NCBI GenBank assembly: GCA_026390535.1
Contig: JAPLFT010000309.1
Location: forward strand, 1-7,040
Reading direction: 5' to 3'
Source of the DNA: Pseudomonadota bacterium
Lineage (GTDB): Bacteria > Bdellovibrionota > JAFGOL01
Length of the DNA stretch: 7,040 nucleotides
The position numbers and the translations under genes are program-made. Positions 1 to 5,659 of the stretch are shown in pieces; position 1 is the first letter of the stretch; each line of letters opens with the position of its first letter. Under the pieces are notes generated by a model. It searched no databases. It saw only the letters and a program-made list of their open reading frames with translations, and was not told the DNA's origin.

Positions 1-237
1 TTCTTCTTTAACTATTTCTTTTAGGTCTTCATGGTTGGACTGAAGTATCTCAGTGCTCTCGTCTATTTCTTTGCATATTTTTTTATATTCGGTGTATTTT
101 TCTACTATGGGTGCCATCTGTGAATGTTCTTTATTATACTCCACTACCTTGGACCTATCGCTCATTACAGCGGGGTCTATCAAGAGCTTTTCCAGCTCGT
201 GAAAACGTTCTACGACCTTTTCTAGTTTACTAAACAT
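1..237 (-). CDS. prfA: Peptide chain release factor 1, N-terminal part (runs off the left edge)
   Basis: The reverse strand reads from an ATG at 237 to the window edge without a stop, giving 79 residues that begin MFSKLEKVVERFHELEKLL and continue through DPAVMSDRSKVVEYNKEHSQ. This matches the helical N-terminal domain of bacterial RF1, the factor that reads UAA and UAG and releases the finished peptide on the ribosome. The GGQ and PxT motifs would lie outside the window. No clear Shine-Dalgarno precedes the ATG; the gene starts 21 bases after the rpmE stop, so it is probably translated from the same transcript. rpmE-prfA is a common bacterial gene pair, which supports the call. RF2 is the main alternative, but the context and sequence favour RF1. 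Confidence 0.88.
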   Translation of the reverse strand, partial: MFSKLEKVVERFHELEKLLIDPAVMSDRSKVVEYNKEHSQMAPIVEKYTEYKKICKEIDESTEILQSNHEDLKEIVKEE

Positions 238-258
238 AGTTTGTTGTAATTACAGTAT

Positions 259-738
259 TTAAGAGGCTTGCTTCTTTTTTGCTGTAGTCTTTTCTGCACC
301 GGATTTTTCTGCGTGCTTTTCTGTATGCTTTTCTGTTGCAGGTTTTTCCGCATGTTTTTCAGTCGTACTTGCTGCATGAGTCTTTACTTCTGACTTTGTT
401 TCTACTTTTGGCTTTGACTCTGCTTTTGGTTTTGTTTCCACTTTCGTTTCTGCTTTTGTCTCTACCTTTTCCGTCGTTGTTTTTGCTTTTACGATTGTAG
501 GCTTTGTACTGATTATCTTACCATCGGCTCCGGTACTCCTACCAAACTTCCTATTGAATTTTTCAACACGACCGGCACTATCCATAAGTTTTTGCTTTCC
601 GGTAAAGAACGGATGACAGCCGGAACAGATTTCTGTTCTTATTTCCGAACCGCCTATGGTTGAACGAGTTTCAAACTCATTACCGCATGCGCAGATAACT
701 TTTACTTTTTCATACTTTGGATGAATCTTTTCTTTCAT
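259..738 (-). CDS. rpmE: Ribosomal protein L31 (bL31) with a long low-complexity C-terminal tail
   Basis: The first 66 or so residues are a normal zinc-type L31: start MKEKIHPKYEKV, then C16-A-C18, a TRSTIGG segment, C38-S-G-C41, HPFFTGKQK and a VEKFNRKFG end. The four cysteines are the expected zinc ligands of the C+ form. L31 sits on the large subunit and bridges to the small one. Usual L31 proteins end near residue 70; this one runs to 159. Residues 67-159 are almost entirely Lys, Glu, Thr, Ala, Ser and Pro, with imperfect repeats such as VETKAETKVETK and TEKHAEKPATEKHTEKHAEK, so the tail is probably disordered. The start is set by AGGAG (748-752 on the complementary strand) nine bases upstream. 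It is likely co-transcribed with prfA. The L31 call is firm; the role of the tail is unknown. Confidence 0.95.
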   Translation of the reverse strand: MKEKIHPKYEKVKVICACGNEFETRSTIGGSEIRTEICSGCHPFFTGKQKLMDSAGRVEKFNRKFGRSTGADGKIISTKPTIVKAKTTTEKVETKAETKVETKPKAESKPKVETKSEVKTHAASTTEKHAEKPATEKHTEKHAEKSGAEKTTAKKKQAS

Positions 739-757
739 TGCTATAAACTCCTAAAAA

Positions 758-772
758 TAGGGAAAACCCCTA
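758..772 (-). promoter_or_regulatory. Small hairpin in the rpmE leader
   Basis: TAGGG (758-762) and CCCTA (768-772) are complementary around a five-base loop. On the rpmE transcript this puts a 5-bp stem a few bases upstream of the AGGAG site, followed by a run of five U. A 9-base direct repeat, CCTAAAAAT, occurs at 750-758 and 769-777. The stem is short. It could be a weak leader element acting on L31 expression, or chance in AT-rich DNA. It does not match any L31 leader I can recall in detail. Confidence 0.25.
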
Positions 773-866
773 AAAATCAAAATCCGGTATTAACTACTAT
801 AAATAGGTTAGGATTTCAAGAGGTATATTTAGTAGTCTATATGCGGCAATAGTATGATACCAATGG

Positions 867-893
867 TTGATTTTTATCCCTTTCCAATATACA
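867..893 (+). promoter_or_regulatory. Candidate sigma-70-like promoter for the carboxylase operon
   Basis: TTGATT (867-872) and TATACA (888-893) resemble -35 and -10 hexamers, but the 15-base spacer is shorter than the usual 16-18. If used, transcription would begin around 900, giving a leader of about 45 bases before the ATG at 945. The call is a visual match only; other AT-rich hexamers in the gap are nearly as good. Confidence 0.25.
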
Positions 894-944
894 AGGATAT
901 GACTTTAGTAATTGACCAATACCTTAAGATAGAAGGGGATAATT

Positions 945-968
945 ATGGAACAGCTTGATATCTATTGA
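945..968 (+). other. Best-supported start of the carboxyltransferase, followed by an in-frame TGA (codon 8)
   Basis: AAGGGGAT (933-940) is a good ribosome site for the ATG at 945. Translation gives MEQLDIY and then TGA at 966-968. The frame is the same one as the carboxyltransferase body, which resumes as QLQERNKKASLGGGEEK. Homologues normally have some 15-20 residues before the LGGGE motif; counting from 945 gives 17, while counting from the TTG at 972 gives only 9. So the 7-codon piece looks like the true N-terminus cut off by a nonsense codon or a base error. Reinitiation at the nearby TTG, with MEQLDIY as a leader peptide, is the alternative. Confidence 0.6.
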
Positions 969-971
969 CAA

Positions 972-2495
972 TTGCAGGAAAGAAACAAAAAAGCCAGTCT
1001 TGGTGGTGGTGAGGAAAAGGTAGCGGCCCGCCACACAAAAGGGCTTATGACCGCAAGGGAACGCCTTGAATATTTTCTGGATGAGGGAACATTCCAGGAA
1101 GTTGACAGGTTTGTTCTACATCGCTGTAATGACTTTGACCTTGATAAGACCCGTATTCCTGGAGACGCTGTAGTCACAGGTTATGGAAAGGTGGATGGTC
1201 GTCCTGTCTATGTATTTGCACAGGATTTTACCGTACTTGGAGGATCACTCAGCAAAGTCTGCTCAGAAAAAATATGCAAGATAATGGACCTTGCGCTTGC
1301 TCACGGTTGTCCGGTCGTAGGACTTAATGACTCGGGTGGAGCAAGGATACAGGAAGGTATAGATTCCCTTGCCGGATATGGAGAGATATTCTGGCGTAAT
1401 ACAAAATCCAGCGGCGTTATTCCTCAGATCTCTGCCATACTTGGACCATGTGCCGGCGGAGCGGTCTATTCTCCCGCCATTACGGATTTTATATTTATGA
1501 TGAAGGAGAACAGCTATATGTTCGTTACCGGTCCGGAAGTTATAAGGGCGGTCACGATGGAAGAAGTTACCATGGACGACCTTGGCGGAGCATCGGCTCA
1601 TACCGCAAAATCCGGTGTAGTACACTTTGTTGCTGACGATGAAAAAAAATGTCTGTTAATGATAAGGGAACTTTTGAGTTTTTTACCTCTTAACAACAGA
1701 GAAAATCCGCCTATATATAAAACAAATGACCCTGTAGATAGAAAAGAGATGTCGCTAAGAGAGTTGATCCCCATAAATTCAAAACTTCCGTATGATATAA
1801 AGAACGTAATAACTGCGGTTGCAGATGATAATTACTTCTTTGAAGTCCAGAGTAACTACGCCCAGAACGTAGTAATAGGTTTTGCCCGTATCGGCGGAAG
1901 ACCTATAGGCGTTGTTGCCAACCAGCCGAATTATCTTGCTGGATGTCTGGACATTGATGCGTCCTTTAAGGCCGCAAGATTTGTAAGGTTTTGTGATGCG
2001 TTTAATATTCCATTGGTTAGTTTTGTAGACGTCCCTGGATTTTTGCCAGGTACTGATCAGGAATATTCAGGTATTATCAAGCATGGTGCAAAGCTCATGT
2101 ATGCATATGCTGAAGCTACAGTACCAAAGATCACAGTCATCACAAGAAAAGCATACGGCGGAGCATACATCGTTATGTCCTCAAAACACCTGAGGTCCGA
2201 TTTTAATTTTGCATATCCTAACGCGGAGATTGCAGTCATGGGCAGCGAGGGTGCTGTGAATATCCTTTATAAGAACGATATGAAAAAAGCTACTAATCCT
2301 GAAGAGATGAGAAAAGAAAAACTCGATGAATATAACGAGAAATTCGCAAATCCATACGCTGCGGCAGCAAAGGGCTATATAGACGAGGTAATATTTCCGG
2401 AAGATACAAGGCAAAAAGTGGCAGAGGCGCTTGATCTTGCTTATAACAAACGTGAGACGACACCTCCTAGAAAACATGGGAATATCCCTCTATAA
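972..2495 (+). CDS. Acyl-CoA carboxylase carboxyltransferase (PccB/MmdA family)
   Basis: This soluble enzyme moves CO2 from carboxybiotin on the carrier protein to an acyl-CoA (acetyl-CoA or propionyl-CoA). It carries both halves of the family's crotonase-like fold. The N half has LGGGEEK, TARERLEYFLDEGTF, the DSGGARIQEG stretch (about 120-129) and GPCAGGAVYSPA (158-169), an oxyanion-hole motif. The C half has FVDVPGFLPGTDQE and KAYGGAYIVMSSKHL, with GGAY at 396-399. The C-terminal RKHGNIPL is the usual family ending. The size, 507 residues from the TTG at 972 or 516 from the ATG at 945, fits the family. The TTG has no ribosome site of its own, and the better start at 945 is cut by TGA 966-968. 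A biotin carboxylase and biotin carrier follow at once, so an acyl-CoA carboxylase is more likely than a sodium-pumping decarboxylase, whose membrane subunit is absent. Substrate is not settled. Confidence 0.93.
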   Translation: MQERNKKASLGGGEEKVAARHTKGLMTARERLEYFLDEGTFQEVDRFVLHRCNDFDLDKTRIPGDAVVTGYGKVDGRPVYVFAQDFTVLGGSLSKVCSEKICKIMDLALAHGCPVVGLNDSGGARIQEGIDSLAGYGEIFWRNTKSSGVIPQISAILGPCAGGAVYSPAITDFIFMMKENSYMFVTGPEVIRAVTMEEVTMDDLGGASAHTAKSGVVHFVADDEKKCLLMIRELLSFLPLNNRENPPIYKTNDPVDRKEMSLRELIPINSKLPYDIKNVITAVADDNYFFEVQSNYAQNVVIGFARIGGRPIGVVANQPNYLAGCLDIDASFKAARFVRFCDAFNIPLVSFVDVPGFLPGTDQEYSGIIKHGAKLMYAYAEATVPKITVITRKAYGGAYIVMSSKHLRSDFNFAYPNAEIAVMGSEGAVNILYKNDMKKATNPEEMRKEKLDEYNEKFANPYAAAAKGYIDEVIFPEDTRQKVAEALDLAYNKRETTPPRKHGNIPL

Positions 2496-2524
2496 AGAGA
2501 AAGAACCAAGGAGCACCGGTAAAA

Positions 2525-3541
2525 ATGTTTAAAAGAGTTTTAATAGCCAACAGGGGTGAAATAGCCAACAGGATAATCTCCACCTGCCTTGATCTTGGAA
2601 TAGAGGTTGTAGCCATTTATTCCGACGAGGATAGATCCCTTCATTACCTGAATAGGGCAGACTATGCTTACAGGGTAGGTCCCGGTCCGGTGTCTTTAAG
2701 TTACAAGAATAAGGACGCTATTCTTGCCATTGCAAAAATGGCTGAGGTTGATTGCATACATGCGGGATACGGGTTCCTTTCCGAAGACGCTGACTTTGCA
2801 AAATCCTGCAAAGATAATAAGATAGAATTTATAGGTTCAAATTATGATGTATTAAAAAAATCAGAGAATAAACTGAATATGAGGGCCTTGGCAAAAAAGC
2901 TGGATATTAAGTCTGTACCGTGTTCACAGGAAGCCGTCAAAGACATAGTTTCAGCAAAAAAGACAGCAAAAGAATTGGGGTATCCGGTGATGATAAAACC
3001 GGTTTCCGGTTCACATGCCAGAGGAATAAGAAGGGTTGAATCAGAAGATGGACTGGAAAAAGCTCTTGCTGCATCAAAAATAGAGGCTGGCATTACTCTT
3101 TCTAATGATTCACTTCTTATAGAAAAGGGCGTGGAGAAAGCAAAAAATATAGAAGTATCTGTTCTAAGGGATAATAGCGGGCATATCCTGATATTGCCGG
3201 AGGTTGATTGCTCTATACAGCGAGGATATCTAAAAATAGTAGCAGAGACCCCCGCGCCGACCATGGACGATAAAACAAGAAAAACAATAAAAGAAGCTGC
3301 TGCAAAACTTGCCGAAGGAATAGGTCTTATCGGTTTGGCTAGTTTTGAATTCCTTGTTAACAAAGACGGTATTTTCTTTTTAGAGGTCAATCCGCGTCTT
3401 ACGGTAGAACACTCAATAACAGAAATGGTAACAGGTCTTGATCTTGTAAAATACCAATTCATGATATCGGCTGGAGAAAAGCTTGATATCTACGAGAAGG
3501 AATTAAAATGCAGAGGAGTTCAGTACCGGAACTATAGATGA
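2525..3541 (+). pseudogene. accC: Biotin carboxylase, N-terminal fragment (frame broken before the C-terminal domain)
   Basis: This ATP-grasp enzyme should carboxylate carrier-bound biotin with bicarbonate. AAGGAG (2508-2513) precedes the ATG, 29 bases after the carboxyltransferase. Residues 1-330 follow the family: IANRGEIANRI at the start, HAGYGFLSE near 79-87, IKP with Lys158, and FLEVNPRLTVEH with Glu287, Asn289 and Arg291, equivalent to E. coli Glu288, Asn290 and Arg292. Several positions differ: the Gly-rich ATP loop is SGSHARG (161-167) instead of SGGGGGRG, E. coli His209 is Asn208, and RRHQK is RGYLK (233-237). After KELKCRG at 325-331 the frame is lost, the ECRIN motif is missing, and the protein ends in an unrelated VQYRNYR at a TGA (3539-3541). 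Full-length enzymes have about 445-500 residues. It is probably inactive as written unless the sequence is in error. Confidence 0.85.
3506..3517 (+). other. Deletion junction in the biotin carboxylase gene
   Basis: The same 12 bases, AAATGCAGAGGA, can be read in two ways. In the upstream frame they give KCRG, the residues expected just before HAxECRIN. In the downstream frame the overlapping bases give NAEE, the residues expected just after ECRI. This is what a deletion between two near-identical direct copies of this 10-12 base string would leave. With a family-length HAxECRI segment the copies would have lain 32 bases apart, and loss of 32 bases gives exactly the frame change seen. A few further residues seem to be missing after NAEE, so the exact event is uncertain. 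Confidence 0.55.
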
Positions 3542-3968
3542 TGTTTTCCTTCCAATGGGTCCTCAGGTGAGGCACGAACTTATTGCTCACTCAGGATGGA
3601 GAATACCTATATATTATGATCATATGCTCGCAAAAATGTCCGTATGGGGAAATAACAGGAAAATGGTAGTAACAAAGATAACGCACTTGCTAAAGGACTA
3701 CTTCTACTCCGGAATTATTACCAATATACCACTTCAAAGACAGGTCTTTGGACACGAAGCCGTTATCAGCGGTACATATGATGTTGACTTTATGAGGAAT
3801 AATTTTGTATTTAGCAAGGTGGAACCGCCGAAAAATTTTAAAACAGCAATGACTATGGCAACCGCGATAAAAGTTTACAATACGGAAGAAAAACAGAGAG
3901 GCGAATTATCACTTGTCAGCAAACCCATAAGTGCCTGGCAGAAAGAAATAGGCACGGGGAGGCTCTGA
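3507..3968 (+). pseudogene. accC: Biotin carboxylase, C-terminal fragment
   Basis: The frame is open from 3507, just after a TAA at 3504-3506, and continues the biotin carboxylase C-terminal domain: NAEEFSTGTIDDVFLPMGPQ, then IPIYYDHMLAKMSVWG (compare IPPYYDSMIAKL in relatives) and SGIITNIPLQRQVF. The last 60 or so residues, ending in AWQKEIGTGRL, are a tail typical of acyl-CoA carboxylase versions. The first ATG in this piece is at 3555, inside the domain and without a convincing ribosome site, so this is the downstream half of the broken gene rather than a separate one. It has no ATP-binding part and cannot work alone. The stop (TGA 3966-3968) overlaps the next start. Confidence 0.82.
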
Positions 3969-4507
3969 TGATCATAGAAGTAAAATTAGACAACGATAAG
4001 ATGGAAAGAGTAAAGGTAACAAAGAACGACGATAAATTCTTTGTAAGTTTTCTGGATAGGGATAATACCAAATCCTTTGAGGCAAATTTTGAAGAGTGCG
4101 GACAGTTCTATTCTGTAATTATAGAAAATAAACCATTCCTGGTTAAATTTGTGGAAGATGGCAATATGCATACGGTCACAGCAGGCCCATGTACATCAAT
4201 AATAGAGGCTGAAAATCATGAAAAGAAAGCAAGAAGAGAACTCAGGGAAACATTCTCTGTAAAGGTTAATGTCCTCAAGACCAAGATCCCCGGGAAAATA
4301 ATGGAAGTATTGGTCAGACCCGGACAGATTGTTAAAAAAGGGGACGAACTATTTGTGCTTGAAGCAATGAAAATGGAGAACAGGATATTCTCCCCAAGAG
4401 ATGGTGTTGTAAAAGAGATCAAGGTTAAAAAAGATGACATATTACCTGCAGGTTCTACTCTTTTAACCTTTAATATCACACCGATTGTAAAACCAACAGT
4501 GAACTAG
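3968..4507 (+). CDS. Biotin carboxyl carrier protein (biotinyl-domain protein)
   Basis: The C-terminal part, about 103-169, is a biotinyl domain. It has KTKIPGKIMEVLVRPGQIVK, the biotinylation motif EAMKME with Lys135 as the modified residue, then FSPRDGVVKEIKVKKDDILPAGSTLL. The protein should swing carboxybiotin between the biotin carboxylase and the carboxyltransferase encoded just upstream. The first 80 or so residues are strand-rich, followed by a charged linker (80-98); this resembles carriers of the acyl-CoA carboxylase and decarboxylase type more than E. coli AccB with its Pro/Ala hinge. The ATG shares one base with the preceding stop (TGATG), and GGGGAGG (3956-3962) lies five bases upstream, which indicates coupled translation. 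The gene itself looks intact. Confidence 0.92.
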   Translation: MIIEVKLDNDKMERVKVTKNDDKFFVSFLDRDNTKSFEANFEECGQFYSVIIENKPFLVKFVEDGNMHTVTAGPCTSIIEAENHEKKARRELRETFSVKVNVLKTKIPGKIMEVLVRPGQIVKKGDELFVLEAMKMENRIFSPRDGVVKEIKVKKDDILPAGSTLLTFNITPIVKPTVN

Positions 4508-4527
4508 TTTAATGATTCGGAGGAAAA

Positions 4528-4767
4528 ATGACTGAACTCAGTACTAAAGATAAAGTTAAAAATGTTTTGGATCAGATAAGACCGGCACTTCAGGCAGACG
4601 GTGGGGATGTTGAACTTGTTGAAGTAACACCGGACGGCGTAGTTAAGGTAAAACTGCACGGTGCGTGTTCTCACTGCATGGGTGCAATAATGACGCTGAA
4701 GAATGTTGTTGAAGCAAGAATCAGGGCAGTTGCCCCGGAAATAAAATCCGTAGAACGAGTTGGATAA
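4528..4767 (+). CDS. NifU C-terminal-domain protein (iron-sulfur cluster scaffold/carrier)
   Basis: This 79-residue protein is a stand-alone NifU C-terminal (Nfu) domain: KNVLDQIRPALQADGGDVEL near the start, then HGACSHCMGAIMTLKNVVEARI with Cys47 and Cys50 forming the CxxC that binds a shared Fe-S cluster. Such proteins hold and pass on Fe-S clusters in the cytoplasm. GGAGG (4519-4523) lies four bases before the ATG, and the gap from the carrier gene is 20 bases, so it is in the same operon. No enzyme seen in this window is known to need an Fe-S cluster, so the link may be only shared transcription. The stop codon overlaps the left arm of the palindromic element. Confidence 0.9.
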   Translation: MTELSTKDKVKNVLDQIRPALQADGGDVELVEVTPDGVVKVKLHGACSHCMGAIMTLKNVVEARIRAVAPEIKSVERVG

Positions 4768-4890
4768 TAATTTACATTCAAGCGCCTACCTTTGTCGCCC
4801 CCTCGTCCGCTCCTCGACGTATGTTCATATACGTCTGCGTCGCGTACTTCGGGAATTTCCTCGGTATGCATCTTGACTGTAAATTATTAT
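4764..4890. repeat. 127-base palindromic element, MITE-like
   Basis: The ends are perfect 13-base inverted repeats, ATAATAATTTACA (4764-4776) and TGTAAATTATTAT (4878-4890). After one mismatch the match continues for five more bases (TCAAG at 4778-4782 with CTTGA at 4872-4876), so 18 of 19 positions pair. The interior is much richer in G and C than the flanks and contains a second hairpin, GACGTAT (4816-4822) with ATACGTC (4829-4835) around a 6-base loop. No protein is likely to be coded. Terminal repeats, a different base composition and a position exactly at the end of one gene suggest a small non-autonomous mobile or extragenic palindromic element. It may also end or attenuate transcription between the two halves of the operon. 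A second copy elsewhere would settle the point. Confidence 0.6.
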
Positions 4891-4921
4891 AATTTTGATC
4901 GCAAATCGCTAGAAATAACAT

Positions 4922-4950
4922 TTGACACTAACAGACCATAGAATTAAACA
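4922..4950 (+). promoter_or_regulatory. Candidate promoter for the DUF177-rpmF-fab group
   Basis: TTGACA (4922-4927) is a perfect -35 hexamer. Seventeen bases later TAAACA (4945-4950) is only a fair -10. A start near 4957 would leave almost no leader before the ATG at 4959, which agrees with the lack of a Shine-Dalgarno there, so a leaderless transcript is possible. The site lies just downstream of the palindromic element, where the operon might need a new start. Confidence 0.3.
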
Positions 4951-4958
4951 ATTCCCCT

Positions 4959-5396
4959 ATGTTTATAAATGTATCCAATTTAAAGCCGGACCAGATACAG
5001 GAATTTAAGGGCGATCTTAATCAGGATTGGCTAAAACAGGCTCTATCATCCGTAGAGCATGAGGTCATTGAATACCGGTTTGATCTTACAGTTGAGAAAA
5101 AAGGTGAGTTTATAGAGCTGGATGGTGCGTTCTCAGGTAAGGCAATGCCGGAGTGCGTCAGATGTCTGGAAAAGTTCGAGATTCCTTTCCAGAACCGCTT
5201 TAGACTGTTTTTGTACAAGGATGAGGGGGCTTACGTAGGGGATGGCGGAGAACATGAATTAAAACAGGACGATCTGGAATTTTCGCCCCTTAAGGGAGAC
5301 AAGATAGACGTGGGTGAAATTTTAAGGGAACAGCTGATCCTAACGCTTCCGGACTACCCGATATGTAATACTTTATGCTCCGGAATCAATACTTGA
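4959..5396 (+). CDS. DUF177 (YceD-like) protein, shortened C-terminus
   Basis: The 145 residues contain the hallmarks of the family: ECVRCLE with Cys66 and Cys69, a following FRLFLY strand, a GDKIDVGEILREQLILTLP segment (113-131) and PIC (Cys136) with a further Cys140. The function is not well defined; the bacterial and plant family is linked to 23S rRNA or ribosome accumulation, and the gene regularly precedes rpmF. Here it stands 64 bases before rpmF. Relatives with this Cys pattern usually go on with CPVCG and a second Cys pair, but this one ends at SGINT with a TGA (5394-5396). Reading past it in frame gives CSSIIVVSILKTRENP to a TAG at 5445-5447, which vaguely recalls the family's VLxxLK ending. 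The C-terminus may therefore be damaged. No Shine-Dalgarno is visible at the ATG. Confidence 0.82.
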   Translation: MFINVSNLKPDQIQEFKGDLNQDWLKQALSSVEHEVIEYRFDLTVEKKGEFIELDGAFSGKAMPECVRCLEKFEIPFQNRFRLFLYKDEGAYVGDGGEHELKQDDLEFSPLKGDKIDVGEILREQLILTLPDYPICNTLCSGINT

Positions 5397-5460
5397 TGTA
5401 GTTCCATTATTGTTGTATCAATTTTAAAAACCAGGGAAAATCCTTAGGAGGACATTATTA

Positions 5461-5646
5461 ATGCCAGTACCAAAGAAGAAAACTTCAACATCAAAAAGGG
5501 ATATGAGAAGGTCTCATCACGCGCTCACAAAGACTAACACTATCAAGTGTTCAACTTGCGGAGAAAGGAAGCTTCCACATCAAGCCTGCCCTAGCTGCGG
5601 GACTTACAGAGGAAGAAAGATCACGGAACAGAAAGAGGAGGAATAG
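5461..5646 (+). CDS. rpmF: Ribosomal protein L32 (bL32)
   Basis: The 61 residues begin MPVPKKKTSTSKRDMRRSHH, the typical L32 start, and carry a four-cysteine zinc ribbon: Cys30-S-T-Cys33 and Cys43-P-S-Cys46. The tail is rich in Lys and Glu. L32 is a large-subunit protein near the peptidyl-transferase region. AGGAGG (5446-5451) lies nine bases before the ATG. The length is normal and nothing looks damaged. rpmF upstream of fatty-acid synthesis genes is a widely conserved order; here it is followed directly by fabD with a 4-base gap, without plsX and fabH. Confidence 0.96.
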   Translation: MPVPKKKTSTSKRDMRRSHHALTKTNTIKCSTCGERKLPHQACPSCGTYRGRKITEQKEEE

Positions 5647-5659
5647 TACTTTGAGTACT
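5645..5659 (+). promoter_or_regulatory. Hairpin presenting the fabD start codon in its loop
   Basis: AGTACT (5645-5650), TTG (5651-5653) and AGTACT (5654-5659) form a 6-bp perfect stem with the TTG start codon of fabD as the entire 3-base loop. The stem overlaps the rpmF stop codon. AGGAGG (5636-5641) lies just outside it. Ribosomes finishing rpmF would melt it, so it could enforce translational coupling of fabD to rpmF. This is inference from pairing alone; a 6-bp repeat can occur by chance. Confidence 0.3.

Larger units (their letters stand above)
739..944. promoter_or_regulatory. Divergent control region between rpmE and the carboxylase operon
   Basis: This 206-base AT-rich gap separates the leftward rpmE-prfA unit from the rightward carboxylase/fab operon, so both promoters should lie here. 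I see no open frame worth calling. The rpmE side has the AGGAG site and a small hairpin in the leader. The other side has an AAGGGGAT ribosome site just before the ATG at 945. Sigma-70-like hexamers can be picked out on both strands but none is a strong match. No recognised riboswitch or operator was seen. Confidence 0.5.

Noticed and set aside
966..968. TGA as a recoded sense codon (Trp, Gly or selenocysteine).
   Set aside because: All tryptophans I checked at recognisable positions use TGG, no TGA lies inside a well-conserved stretch of any gene, and TGA ends the accC C-terminal frame at the normal overlap with the next gene. No selenocysteine hairpin or conserved Cys is evident at codon 8.
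972..2495. Sodium-pumping methylmalonyl-CoA or oxaloacetate decarboxylase operon.
   Set aside because: The carboxyltransferase and carrier would fit, but no membrane beta subunit is present and a biotin carboxylase gene is, even if broken.
2543..2572. Direct repeat ATAGCCAACAGG, two copies 18 bases apart.
   Set aside because: It simply encodes the conserved IANRGEIANR motif, where the protein itself repeats IANR.
2842..3462. A 206-residue minus-strand frame opposite biotin carboxylase.
   Set aside because: It is a mirror frame of a strongly conserved gene, with no ribosome site and no recognisable domain.
3500..3557. Programmed ribosomal frameshift in biotin carboxylase.
   Set aside because: A frameshift would restore the frame but not the missing HAxECRI residues, so full activity would not result. 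No heptameric slippery site with a downstream structure was seen.
4671..4871. A 66-residue minus-strand frame over the end of the NifU gene and the palindromic element.
   Set aside because: It overlaps a well-supported gene on the other strand and half of it is the palindrome itself; no family is recognisable.
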